DNA of 64,000 nucleotides from Neonectria sp. B-13. Taxonomy: Eukaryota; Ascomycota; Sordariomycetes; Hypocreales; Nectriaceae. The translations under genes and the position numbers were made by a program. The notes under the pieces are model-generated. The model saw nothing but the letters and a program-made list of their open reading frames with translations. It was not told where the DNA came from and searched no databases. Of this stretch, positions 35,745 through 46,232 are shown piece by piece; position 1 is the first letter of the stretch, and every line of letters starts with the position of its first letter. The stretch lies in the NCBI GenBank assembly GCA_002682825.1, contig NOKP01000003.1:868001-932000 (forward strand). The letters run 5' to 3'.

Positions 35745-37065
35745 AATGGAGGTTTGTTGACTAGGTGGTTTAGGAACCTCCTGTACTGGAAGTGTTATAG
35801 GTTGAAAGAGCTCTGGGAAGATGGTCCGGGCTATATTATTCGAGCTGAATACGCCTTCTCTCAGTAGGTATTGTAGGATTTGTATGAGTTTCTCATTGGA
35901 TATGTTGAGCACACTTAGGTCAGGGTGCTGAACACTGGCTTTGATTGTTTTTTTCTGGCGTAGTGCGGCGTTCTTATGTGTAGTGAAAACCCGTCGGCAA
36001 GATAGAAAGCAGTAGACGGATTTTCAGTCTGCCCTGGGGTACTGCATATGCAAGAGATAGGGTGTTAATGCTACGTCAAATGCGCAGCAGGACACTCAAC
36101 GGGCCAAGGTTTAGTAAGGAGATTGAGGCTCAGAGGCGATAGGTAAGGTAAGAATTCTGGCTTTTAAGTCATTGTTCATGCTGGAATGCGGGGCCTGGTT
36201 TTCAAATCAGGCACTAAGGCAGCCTTGCAGCGAATGTGCCAGCTGATGTCTTCAAGCCCCCGCATTAGGAGTACCAAGATAAAGTGGAAGTTGATGATTA
36301 CAATGAGACCTAGACCTACGTGGCATGTGACAATAATAATCCTTGCTCAGCCTGCAATTGCCGAATACCACACCTAGACTGCATAGTCATTGCTATTGAT
36401 GGCGCTTGTAAGGGGAATGGAGTCCGTACACTCACGGGGTGAAATTTTGAATTCGCGGGCATCGCGAGTCTATGGGCTCCCGGGTATTGGATGAGTAGGA
36501 TAGGACTATAGGGTAATAGTGAGATTTTACTTTTGGCTGACATTTTTAGTTTAACATGTGAGAGTGAATGCTTGAACTTATGGTCAAGAAGCCGAGGGCG
36601 ATACTTTCGGCTTCCATAGACTTGCGTACTAAATGAATGGGAGGGTAGGATAGTGAAGTTAGAAACTCTTAAGGGGCATGCAAATTCAATTTGTGGGTGA
36701 TCTCTTTAAGCTACGTCTACCAATTTTCAGGACGAGGATCACTCGGCGCATAGCGAGCTATTTTTATCTATTAGGGCAGGTGTAAATCCCAGGAATAGAG
36801 GCGGTCTCAGCCGCAGGCGGGGTCTACAAGTCACTCGCGCCATCGTTTATCGATTGCGTCAGAATGATTCATACCCCTACTATAAAGCCCAATGACGACA
36901 TATCACTTATCACCTACAGAAGGCTAATGCAATGTACTTAAGAGGTTGTGTGGGTTATTGATCTTGTGTTGGATTTACCGACTGCGCCATTTGCATAAAA
37001 AGGAGATCCCTGTGTACTGCAATATTGTAACGGCTTATATCTAACATCTTGTTGGATTAACCAGC
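35745..37065. other. intergenic region between the BTB gene and the NLR promoter repeats
   Basis: GC-normal but without a gene I can support. On the minus strand 36543-36316 could encode a 54-residue peptide if a 57-bp GTGAGT...CAG intron (36379-36435) is removed; it has no recognisable domain. At 36967-37047 an ~80-bp stretch bounded by TGTTGGAT and ATCTAACA resembles 37050-37355 around the first solo LTR. Confidence 0.4.
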
Positions 37066-37277
37066 TGTTGGATAGCGTACGGCAAATTCGATCACAATGA
37101 TAGGGATCAATACGATGTGGAGCCCAAAGATGATGATGTTATTGATCAAGGATCCCTCCGGCCCCCCCTTTTCTCGAGAGGGGTTTTCTAGTCATCTGAC
37201 TAAAGCTAGGATATCTGTATATCAGAGGTTTATGCAAATTCGGGTCTTATCTCACCACACGAGGGGTCAATCCAACA
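37066..37277 (+). mobile_element. solo LTR, copia-like ends, copy 1
   Basis: 212 bp, starts TGTTGGATAGCG and ends GGTCAATCCAACA, with the 5-bp duplication CCAGC on both sides (37061-37065, 37278-37282). TGTTGG...CCAACA ends are usual for Ty1/copia LTRs, but no internal sequence is present to prove the family. It is an inverted match to 37501-37712. Confidence 0.78.
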
Positions 37278-37500
37278 CCAGCTGTGCCATTTTATGCAAA
37301 AGTGTAGGATACTCCACTTATGCTTATAGCTGTGATTATCCAGGTATATAATCTAACACACCCCCCCAGCTGAAGATGATTATCATTTTTAGCTGAGCCC
37401 TATTTTGCTTCATTAAGAATTTATTCTTCAATTAGCTAGGTATTATTCCTAGGAGGTGATGGATGTGTGATACAGGGAATCGAACCGTAGCAGGATAAAA

Positions 37501-37712
37501 TGTTGGATTGACCCCTCGTGTGGCGGCATAAGACCCGAATTTGCATAAACATCTGATACACCGATATCCTAGCCTTAGTCGGATGACTAGAAAACCCCTC
37601 TCGGGAAAAGAGGGGGCCGGAGGCATCCTTGATCAATACAATCATCATCTTTGGGCTCCACATCGTATTGATCCCTATCAGCCTGATCGAATGTGCCGTA
37701 CGCTATCCATCA
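37501..37712 (-). mobile_element. solo LTR, copia-like ends, copy 2, opposite orientation
   Basis: 212 bp, reverse-complement match to 37066-37277, with its own target duplication TAAAA (37496-37500, 37713-37717). Separate duplications show two independent insertions, not the two arms of one fold-back element. Its inner end lies 90 bp before the NLR start codon, inside the likely promoter. Confidence 0.8.
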
Positions 37713-37802
37713 TAAAATCAAATCAATCACCTCACCGGAAACCCTGCATTCATCCCCTTTCCCGCCCAGCTTCAATCGGGCTCTACACCGAGACTTCCGC
37801 TG

Positions 37803-40800
37803 ATGATGGGTGATCGCCCACAGGGCCTCCGCATACTTTCTTTGGATGGCGGTGGCGTCAAGGGGTATGCTTCTCTCCTCGTTCTGAAGCGCATATTCCG
37901 AACGATAGTGGCGGAAAACGGCCTCAATAACGAGCCGCTACCATGCGAGGTGTTCGACCTCATTGTAGGCACCTCAACAGGTGGCCTGATAGCTATCCTG
38001 CTGGGACGCCTTCGCATGTCTATCGACGAATGCCTGCTTCAGTACGAGAAGACGGGCAAGGTTGTGTTTGACAACCCGATATCTCAGACCAAGCTTGGGA
38101 AGGTATTTAGAAAAGCGACCAGCGGCGCGTTCTACGATATCTCTGCACTGCAGGAGGAGGTTCGGGTATTGCTTGAGTCTCGCAACATGGAACGAGACGG
38201 TCAGTTTGTTGAAGACAGAATTGAAGATCGTTGCAAAGTGTAAGCTCTACTCGAACCCCTGAACCAGAGTGTTTGGTGCGCACGGAGTGCTGATTGTCCG
38301 GCAGCATGGTATGTGTCACTCGGGGCATCAACAGCCGCCCAGACGTTCTCCGCAGCTATAATAGCAACCATCCAACTCAAGAGAACTATAAATGCTTCAT
38401 TTGGGAGGCTGCCAGCGCCACTGCAGCTGCTCCTATATTTTTCCATCCTGTCAAGCTCGCCGGCGGGGAGTCGTTTTGCGATGGAGGCATGCGCCGGAAC
38501 AACCCTATCAACGAAGCCGTCAACGAACTTAACCGGGAGCTTGAGAAAGGGTGGACAGGGCGGTCACTGGGCTGCCTTGTCAGCATCGGCACCGGTGTTG
38601 TTGAAGCAGCCAAGGTTTCTAGTTCGCTCACTAGACTTATGAAGGCTGTCGTCAAGATCTTGACAGACTCCGAGGACATTGCGGAGGAGTTTGTCAAGTC
38701 TGCATTTGGCCAGCAGCTGGAGAGCTCTGGGCGGTATTTCCGGTTCAATGTACCTCAGGGCTTACAGACTCTGCAGCTCGACGAGTGGAAGGAGACTGAG
38801 AAGCTGAATGCTGCGACGACGGATTATCTGTCAAAGCCGGGGACAGGTAACCTCGTAAAACTGTGTGCTCAAGCTCTCAATGATCCTGATGCATTGCGTT
38901 AGTACTGTAGTTCCCAAAATGGTATCTATGAGCAGGATCAGCGAGCTGATGAATATGTAGTAATCATACCCTCGCTTTCAAATCGGCAGCCAAGACTTGA
39001 CAGCCCATGCAGTAATTACGTACAGCGGCCCCTGTATCAAACACGTCTTCGTGAATACTTCTGGAACTATATCAGCATGAAACCTCAAATATTTGTTCTC
39101 TGGGGTCTTGCCGGTGTTGGGTATGTGACACTTGCAAAGTTTCTGTCTAGCCTGTTATAACCCAAAGACAGAAAAACACAGCTAGCACTGAAATTCGCCG
39201 AGACGATGAAGACTCGGCTTAACGTTTTCTGGATCCGCGCGGATCAGTCCAGCAATTTCATACACGACTATGCCAAATTGAAGCCGAAGATGCAGCCTGA
39301 CGATCAGTTGCCGAATCCGGCACAGGACCTCCCCACCCTACTCGAAGAAACGTGCTCCGAGTTGGAAGCCAATCCAGCAGATTGGCTCCTTGTTCTCGAT
39401 AATGCGGACGACTTCGACGAGTACCGGCAGGCAATCGATCCGCATCTGCCCAGATCCGGGCGTATTCTTATCACCAGTAGGGACCCAAGATTTCAGGGCG
39501 ATGTTGCGGCTGCGGAAGATGGCTTGAACGTTCTGCCTATGGACGAAAAAGAAAGTATAGAACTTCTTACTAAATCTATTCCCGGGCGCCTTAGAGCGAT
39601 AACCAGCGAGACAGAAGGGGCTCCGTCGTATCTCGTGAATATGCTGGGCAACCTGCCGCTCGCTATCGCGCAGGCGGCTGCCAATATCAGAGATCAGCAA
39701 GTATCCCTTCGGGACTATATCAAATCCTTCCAGGACGGAATAGACCCGTTCAACATCCTCCGTGTGCCGGTCTGGAATAGAAACACGCGAGACCCCAGAA
39801 ATGCGGAGCAATCTATCAACAAGACGTGGAGTGTCTCCTTAAGCAGGCTGCAAGAATCGTCACCATCGACCGTGGTGCTACTTGGGTACATGTCATGCCT
39901 ACACTGGGATACGATTCCTGTCGATCTGGTGCGCAATTTGCCCAAATTCCAGGGATTCAGCCCCACCGAGTTCAGACAAATGGTTGCCAGGGCGCTTCAA
40001 TTGTCACTTGTCCACGAAGACGACTTGGGACAGTTTTCGGTACTGCAAATGCACCCCCTGGTGCATGAGTTCGCCTGGAACCAAGTGGGATCAAAGGACG
40101 AGAAACTTGCGGACGAGGTTGTCTCCCTTCTCTGTGTCTTGTTCCCGCTCGTAGCAACTTCGTGTCCCGACTCTTCCGAATGGGCTGTGTGCTCGTTCCT
40201 TTCCGCTCATTGCCACCGAGCCATTACCGTCTCTGAGAAGGTGCATATACAAAGCAAGCCACTTGCTCGGCTGATGCAAGTCTTCAGCAGCTACTTAAAT
40301 GCATTTGGCGACCTGAAATCTGCTCTGGCGATATCTACCCGTGCGCTCGACTTGGCAATGGCAGTCTGGGGCCCTCAAGACAAATCCACCCTCCATGTTC
40401 GCAACACCAAGATTGGCTGCCTACGGAGTAACCAGATGTACACGGCAGCATTAGAGGACGTTGACAGAGGCTTGGAGTACTTGAACTCACAGGAAAGAAA
40501 TGGGGTTGTGGAAGAGGTGGAGCTGCTAGGCGAGATCAGTGACCTGCTCCAGACTAAAGCGATCATCTTCATGGATTTGCCCAATTTTCAAGGGGCCCTC
40601 GACGTCGAAATCCGAGTTATCGAAATCATCGTAAAGGCACGAGGAATGGCTCCGCAAACCCCGTCGATGGAATCTGCACTGTTGGTAGCCCTTCATAACA
40701 AAGCCTACAGTCTGGACCGACTGAACAGATCCGATGAGGCGGAGTCGTTAAATCTAGAGGTTCTGAAGGACTCGCTGAACCCAGATGGTTCAGTCAAAGT

Positions 40801-41791
40801 GGATCACCGTTCCTACCAGAGCTTCCTCAACCTGCGTGGACAAATCATAAGGCGCAAGAAAGACGCTTCCGCGGATCAGCTTATGGAAGCTCTAGACATA
40901 TTCAGCCATGTATTTCAAGACACCCTGAAAACACGTGGCATCGGGGCCAGGGACACGTGGGTCGCAGCGGGTAACGTTCTCTCGTCACTCGAGGCATTGG
41001 ACGGAGACTTGCGATTACAACTGACCTCACTAGAGCTTTTCGAGACCCTGCTTGCCTTGGTCAACAAGCAGGGGCTACCCCGAAGCGCATGCCATCCGGA
41101 GTTCCAACGCACGTTATGGAAGTTTTTAACCGATCTTGACGTGCGCATAGTACTCCTGCGAGAGCCTGATTTTGAGCGATTGTGGCGAATGCGAACGGAG
41201 TTTGTGCAGGTCCTTGAACTGACGCAGGAACTGCCATCCGTATACACTGCGGCGAGGGTGAATGCGGCCGGCGTCATGTTGCAGGCACGCGGCAGGTTCG
41301 AGCTTGCGGAGGCTCAGCACAGGGCAGGCCTCGACGCCCTGAAACAACTATCAGAAGAGGCCTTGCCGACTAAAGATATTCGAGAGCTACTACTCGAGGT
41401 CGCCCATTACAATATCATGCTGGCTCTGGCGAGGCAGGGTAGAGTCGCTGAAGCACTTATTTACCGCGACGCACATCGAAATGAGATAGCCCCAGCGGAG
41501 GACCAGTATGACGCGTTGGAGGTGCGGTTAGAGAGGGATGCAGAAGACAAACAAACGTACGATCAGGCCGTATTAATGATAGCTGCAAGAGACCTCACGC
41601 CAACTGACCAGTGGTGGCTGGATCACGCCATACCACTGCGAAGAGCGCAAAAGCGATATGGTTTTCTTGTTAAGACCTCAGGGACCGCCAATCCAGTGGG
41701 GTCACAACCGCCGGGAGCTACTGAGAATACCACTACTCTTCCCAACAAGCTGAAGGGAATGAGGCGGATCCTCCCCTTCGGAAGGAAATAG
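37803..41791 (+). CDS. patatin/NB-ARC/TPR NLR-type receptor
   Basis: Proposed exons 37803-38239, 38305-38897, 38961-39120 and 39172-41791 give 1269 residues. Introns 38240-38304 (GTAAGC...CAG) and 39121-39171 (GTATGT...CAG) are needed to keep motifs together; the second completes the Walker A motif GLAGVGKT (Lys about 398). The patatin phospholipase part has the oxyanion motif DGGGVKG (15-21), the nucleophile GTSTG (Ser58) and the catalytic Asp in CDGGM (Asp205), so it looks active. NB-ARC motifs follow: LLVLDNADD (about 469-477), ILITSRD, NLPLAIA (about 558), and MHPLV (about 690). A helical TPR-like region fills the rest. Such STAND receptors sense a ligand through the C-terminal repeats and release the lipase. 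PLP-1 of Neurospora, with this architecture, acts in allorecognition. Odd point: a TAG at 38900 lies in frame. It is either inside a 63-bp intron (38898-38960, donor GTTAGT, branch CTGAT, acceptor TAG) or a CAG-to-TAG nonsense change. Confidence 0.85.
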
Positions 41792-42057
41792 CCACAGAAG
41801 ATTGTAATAGTTTTATTAGAACTCCTGTCACAGGCTGAAGCCTGGTAAGAGGTTCCGGCATAGCCGGAACCAGCCAATAGGCGAGCCCCCAGCGATTTCC
41901 CCTTTAGGCAATTCCCAGGCCAGGGTTTAGCGAGCTCACTACTCTAGGGGGTATACCCCTTTATTAGCTGCTAAAGGGCAGCTTTCTTCCTTCTCTCTTC
42001 TTACTCTTTAGCTTTAGATAGACAATCTTACGGCAACAGCCTTGTTGAACAAACTTC
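41792..42057. other. NLR 3' flank with short hairpins
   Basis: Contains a perfect 9-bp stem GGTTCCGGC ATA GCCGGAACC (41851-41871), 60 bp after the stop codon, and the palindrome GGGGTATACCCC (41948-41959). They may be 3' UTR structure or the edge of an unrecognised element. No gene. Confidence 0.45.
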
Positions 42058-42591
42058 TGTCAAGCCTTTCACAGATATTACCATGATGAGCAGATGAAAC
42101 CTTAAGATGCGATGGATTTTTAGAAACACGACCTAACATTATGGTCGGTTAGACGGACAGAAATGATTACAGGACTAAGAACGACAGACACCCACCTCTT
42201 AGAAAAAGGTCTACTTAATGGGCCTTGAGGATAAGACTAATAGGAGAGGGGACATTATATTACAGCCCAGGTTAAGACTAAGTAGTCATAACCAGTAGAA
42301 TCATCCCAGTACCCACTTTTTCCTTCCTATCACCATAACTAGATACCTCTATTAACACAACTCAACACCGTTCAACTATACCATTCACTATAGTATATAC
42401 ACATTTATTTAGCATATTAGACAAGAGCTTTAAGCTCCTTAGCTATTAACATACTTGGTTATATAAAACTACCTTTTGCACATTACTAGACTGTGACCTA
42501 TATTGCTCATTATGACGTCCTGATCCACTTGATCATACACCTCACGCCTTGGACCTACCCTATACCCCTAGGTTAGAACCTGACCGTCATA
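42058..42591 (+). mobile_element. truncated gypsy-B 3' end with LTR (42258-42591)
   Basis: From about 42058 the sequence follows 30395-30582, the internal 3' end of element B. From 42258 it follows the LTR (TATTACAGCCCAGG, ends CCGTCATA). It is much less RIPed than element B: GGTCTACTTAATGGGCCTTG here is GGTCTACTTAATAAGCCTTA there. The LTR is 334 bp, so it has deletions. The upstream 7 kb are missing. Confidence 0.78.
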
Positions 42592-42846
42592 AGGATGATG
42601 AGGAGAATAACATTAAAAAATGATCTAGATATCCTCTATAGCTACTCCCTTATATCTTCTAGGGGCCAATTTGGTAGTAGATCTTCAGAGCCACAACCAA
42701 GGATCTTCTTTGATTTAGTCATCCTGGGAAGTTTAATGCCTAAAGAGCATAACAATGGAATTTTTACATGATTGGATCTATATTGCTGTTGTTGTTGCGT
42801 GTCAAACTCGATAATACTGACCGCTGTCGCTGGGCCTGGGTAAGCT

Positions 42847-43152
42847 CGAATCCTGCCAGAGCAAAAATACCACACTAACGATGATAGTACCTTCACAAAA
42901 ACCAAGGTGCTGCTAGACGCGCTAAACAGGGATGAGAGACGTATTCTCTACATCGCTGTGGACATCAACAATTACTCCCTTAAGGAACACATACCACTTT
43001 TGAACGGTCTATTTCAAAACATTACTTGTGTGAGTGTATAGGGAAGTTTTGATCAAGCCCTCAAGTGTTTCAAGCCAATTTCAACTGCCAAAGTTTGCAT
43101 CTGGTCTTTTGGGTCATCTCTATCCAATGCTCCAGAGGAGAAGGTCCTCTAG
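42847..43152 (+). pseudogene. relic resembling an EasF/EgtD-type SAM methyltransferase
   Basis: One frame of 102 codons with a single internal TAG (43039) and a closing TAG (43150). It reads TFTKTKVLLDALNRDERRI, LYIAVDINNYSLKEHIPLL, and after the TAG GSFDQALKCF and SFGSSLSNAP. Order and spacing resemble the middle of histidine-specific/dimethylallyltryptophan N-methyltransferases, where a Trp is common at the place of the TAG (TGG to TAG would be G-to-A). A stop lies directly upstream (42841), and neither the N-terminal nor the C-terminal part was found. This is pattern recognition only. A fragment without function is the likely state. Confidence 0.38.
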
Positions 43153-43460
43153 GTCTACTGTTTGTACTCAGCCTGCCTTTTTCCTCCAAAGAGCCTCCGC
43201 TGCCCAATCAACATCCATTTTCCTCCTCTTTCGTCCAAAAAGGGAACATACTATCAATGCGCTAACCCTAGTCCCACCAAAGGACCACCATTCGCCTTAC
43301 CCCCCCTTCCTTTTTCATCGAAAAAGCCCCTTAATTTTATTCTTTACTAGCATTACAACCATAAACTACATACAGATTGCCCACCACACCCCCAGGGGAA
43401 ATAAGAATCATACATAGAATAGAAGGAAAAAGAATAGAACTATTACAAGGAGACTGGACT
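43153..43460. other. GC-normal flank, no gene supported
   Basis: The 127-residue open frame at 43034-43417 runs through the methyltransferase-like relic in another frame and has low-complexity Ser/Pro/His-rich content, so I do not call it. Nothing else seen. Confidence 0.5.
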
Positions 43461-43486
43461 TACTACCACCACCACTACTACTACTA

Positions 43487-43519
<33 letters not shown>

Positions 43520-43520
43520 T
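43461..43520 (+). repeat. (ACT)n microsatellite
   Basis: About 20 triplets of ACT/CTA, interrupted by a few ACC units, then running into an AT stretch. Mirrored at 44504-44563. Confidence 0.9.
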
Positions 43521-43862
43521 ATATAGGATAGTACTTTATTAGGTATATATATATTCTATTCTATTATCTATTATTATTAATAATCTATTAACACTATATC
43601 CCTACCTATGCTTTAGCTTACCCAAGTGTAATAGCTACTACTAATGTATTTATCAACTCTATTACCTATAAGCCCTACTTATACATTGCTTAAGGATAGC
43701 CTACCTAAAGGATAACTAGTTATACTTATACTTATATAAAGATATAATAATGTATTACTTATACAGAAGATAGCTAAGGACTATCACTTATAAGCTAGAA
43801 CTAACCAAATATAGTAGAAGAGCTAAGAGTACTTATACACTAGCTATCTTATATACTTTAGC
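43521..43862. other. A+T-rich inner end of the left palindrome arm
   Basis: No gene or known element recognised. It ends at the N gap with ACTTTAGC, whose reverse complement GCTAAAGT restarts at 44162. Confidence 0.55.
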
Positions 43863-43962
43863 NNNNNNNNNNNNNNNNNNNNNNNNNNNNNNNNNNNNNN
43901 NNNNNNNNNNNNNNNNNNNNNNNNNNNNNNNNNNNNNNNNNNNNNNNNNNNNNNNNNNNNNN
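43863..43962. other. assembly gap of 100 N
   Basis: Exactly 100 N, the customary placeholder for a gap of unknown size between joined contigs. The left arm ends directly at it. Confidence 0.98.
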
Positions 43963-44161
43963 CCATAATATTAAAAGTTCATTTACTCTATGGGAGTGTG
44001 TTCATTACGCTTGTCTCTATCGATTGATGTCTATTTTACCTTATGCATCAGTGTTGTCGTATTTCTGTGCATTTTTCTCTCTGTTTTCGCTGCCCGCTTG
44101 GAATTGCACTAAGTCCCACGACACACAGTCCTGACCCTGACCCTAGAACCACCTCCGATTA
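43963..44161 (-). repeat. non-RIPed copy of a dispersed repeat at the palindrome centre
   Basis: 199 bp not mirrored in the left arm. Its reverse complement aligns with 21145-21341 and 1616-1797, but it keeps C and G where those have T and A, so it approximates the sequence before RIP. No coding potential seen. Confidence 0.78.
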
Positions 44162-44503
44162 GCTAAAGTATATAAGATAGCTAGTGTATAAGTACTCTTA
44201 GCTCTTCTACTATATTTGGTTAGTTCTAGCTTATAAGTGATAGTCCTTAGCTATCTTCTGTATAAGTAATACATTATTATATCTTTATATAAGTATAAGT
44301 ATAACTAGTTATCCTTTAGGTAGGCTATCCTTAAGCAATGTATAAGTAGGGCTTATAGGTAATAGAGTTGATAAATACATTAGTAGTAGCTATTACACTT
44401 GGGTAAGCTAAAGCATAGGTAGGGATATAGTGTTAATAGATTATTAATAATAATAGATAATAGAATAGAATATATATATACCTAATAAAGTACTATCCTA
44501 TAT

Positions 44504-44504
44504 A

Positions 44505-44537
<33 letters not shown>

Positions 44538-44563
44538 TAGTAGTAGTAGTGGTGGTGGTAGTA
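44504..44563 (-). repeat. (AGT)n microsatellite, right-arm copy
   Basis: Mirror of 43461-43520, with the same repeat number and the same interruptions. Equal microsatellite length in both arms argues for very recent duplication or an assembly duplicate. Confidence 0.9.
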
Positions 44564-44871
44564 AGTCCAGTCTCCTTGTAATAGTTCTATTCTTTTTCCT
44601 TCTATTCTATGTATGATTCTTATTTCCCCTGGGGGTGTGGTGGGCAATCTGTATGTAGTTTATGGTTGTAATGCTAGTAAAGAATAAAATTAAGGGGCTT
44701 TTTCGATGAAAAAGGAAGGGGGGGTAAGGCGAATGGTGGTCCTTTGGTGGGACTAGGGTTAGCGCATTGATAGTATGTTCCCTTTTTGGACGAAAGAGGA
44801 GGAAAATGGATGTTGATTGGGCAGCGGAGGCTCTTTGGAGGAAAAAGGCAGGCTGAGTACAAACAGTAGAC

Positions 44872-45177
44872 CTAGAGGACCTTCTCCTCTGGAGCATTGG
44901 ATAGAGATGACCCAAAAGACCAGATGCAAACTTTGGCAGTTGAAATTGGCTTGAAACACTTGAGGGCTTGATCAAAACTTCCCTATACACTCACACAAGT
45001 AATGTTTTGAAATAGACCGTTCAAAAGTGGTATGTGTTCCTTAAGGGAGTAATTGTTGATGTCCACAGCGATGTAGAGAATACGTCTCTCATCCCTGTTT
45101 AGCGCGTCTAGCAGCACCTTGGTTTTTGTGAAGGTACTATCATCGTTAGTGTGGTATTTTTGCTCTGGCAGGATTCG
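44872..45177 (-). pseudogene. methyltransferase-like relic, right-arm copy
   Basis: Exact mirror of 42847-43152 with the same internal stop. See the left copy for the motifs and the doubt about the family. Confidence 0.38.
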
Positions 45178-45432
45178 AGCTTACCCAGGCCCAGCGACAG
45201 CGGTCAGTATTATCGAGTTTGACACGCAACAACAACAGCAATATAGATCCAATCATGTAAAAATTCCATTGTTATGCTCTTTAGGCATTAAACTTCCCAG
45301 GATGACTAAATCAAAGAAGATCCTTGGTTGTGGCTCTGAAGATCTACTACCAAATTGGCCCCTAGAAGATATAAGGGAGTAGCTATAGAGGATATCTAGA
45401 TCATTTTTTAATGTTATTCTCCTCATCATCCT

Positions 45433-45966
45433 TATGACGGTCAGGTTCTAACCTAGGGGTATAGGGTAGGTCCAAGGCGTGAGGTGTATGATCAAGTGGA
45501 TCAGGACGTCATAATGAGCAATATAGGTCACAGTCTAGTAATGTGCAAAAGGTAGTTTTATATAACCAAGTATGTTAATAGCTAAGGAGCTTAAAGCTCT
45601 TGTCTAATATGCTAAATAAATGTGTATATACTATAGTGAATGGTATAGTTGAACGGTGTTGAGTTGTGTTAATAGAGGTATCTAGTTATGGTGATAGGAA
45701 GGAAAAAGTGGGTACTGGGATGATTCTACTGGTTATGACTACTTAGTCTTAACCTGGGCTGTAATATAATGTCCCCTCTCCTATTAGTCTTATCCTCAAG
45801 GCCCATTAAGTAGACCTTTTTCTAAGAGGTGGGTGTCTGTCGTTCTTAGTCCTGTAATCATTTCTGTCCGTCTAACCGACCATAATGTTAGGTCGTGTTT
45901 CTAAAAATCCATCGCATCTTAAGGTTTCATCTGCTCATCATGGTAATATCTGTGAAAGGCTTGACA
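45433..45966 (-). mobile_element. truncated gypsy-B 3' end with LTR, right-arm copy
   Basis: Exact mirror of 42058-42591; the LTR part is 45433-45766. Confidence 0.78.
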
Positions 45967-46232
45967 GAAGTTTGTTCAACAAGGCTGTTGCCGTAAGATT
46001 GTCTATCTAAAGCTAAAGAGTAAGAAGAGAGAAGGAAGAAAGCTGCCCTTTAGCAGCTAATAAAGGGGTATACCCCCTAGAGTAGTGAGCTCGCTAAACC
46101 CTGGCCTGGGAATTGCCTAAAGGGGAAATCGCTGGGGGCTCGCCTATTGGCTGGTTCCGGCTATGCCGGAACCTCTTACCAGGCTTCAGCCTGTGACAGG
46201 AGTTCTAATAAAACTATTACAATCTTCTGTGG
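45967..46232. other. NLR 3' flank with hairpins, right-arm copy
   Basis: Mirror of 41792-42057. The 9-bp stem is at 46153-46173 and the GGGGTATACCCC palindrome at 46065-46076. No gene. Confidence 0.45.

Larger units (their letters stand above)
24024..43862 (+). repeat. left arm of a giant perfect inverted repeat (at least 19.8 kb)
   Basis: Each position x here is complementary to 88024-x in 44162-64000. I checked this at both ends (24024/64000 and 43862/44162), and all open frames of the left arm recur at exactly mirrored coordinates, so there is no net indel over 19,839 bp. The outer end is set by the window limit, not by loss of identity. Confidence 0.96.

Noticed and set aside
37066..37712. 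A single fold-back (long inverted repeat) transposon
   Set aside because: The two 212-bp halves each carry their own, different 5-bp target duplication, so they are independent solo LTRs.
39338..41877. Antisense open frames across the NLR (for example 39338-39811, 40915-41277)
   Set aside because: They are shadows of a long GC-normal coding exon and lack domains or start context.
43034..43417. 127-residue open frame (and its mirror at 44607-44990)
   Set aside because: It overlaps the methyltransferase-like relic in another frame, has low-complexity composition and no recognisable domain.
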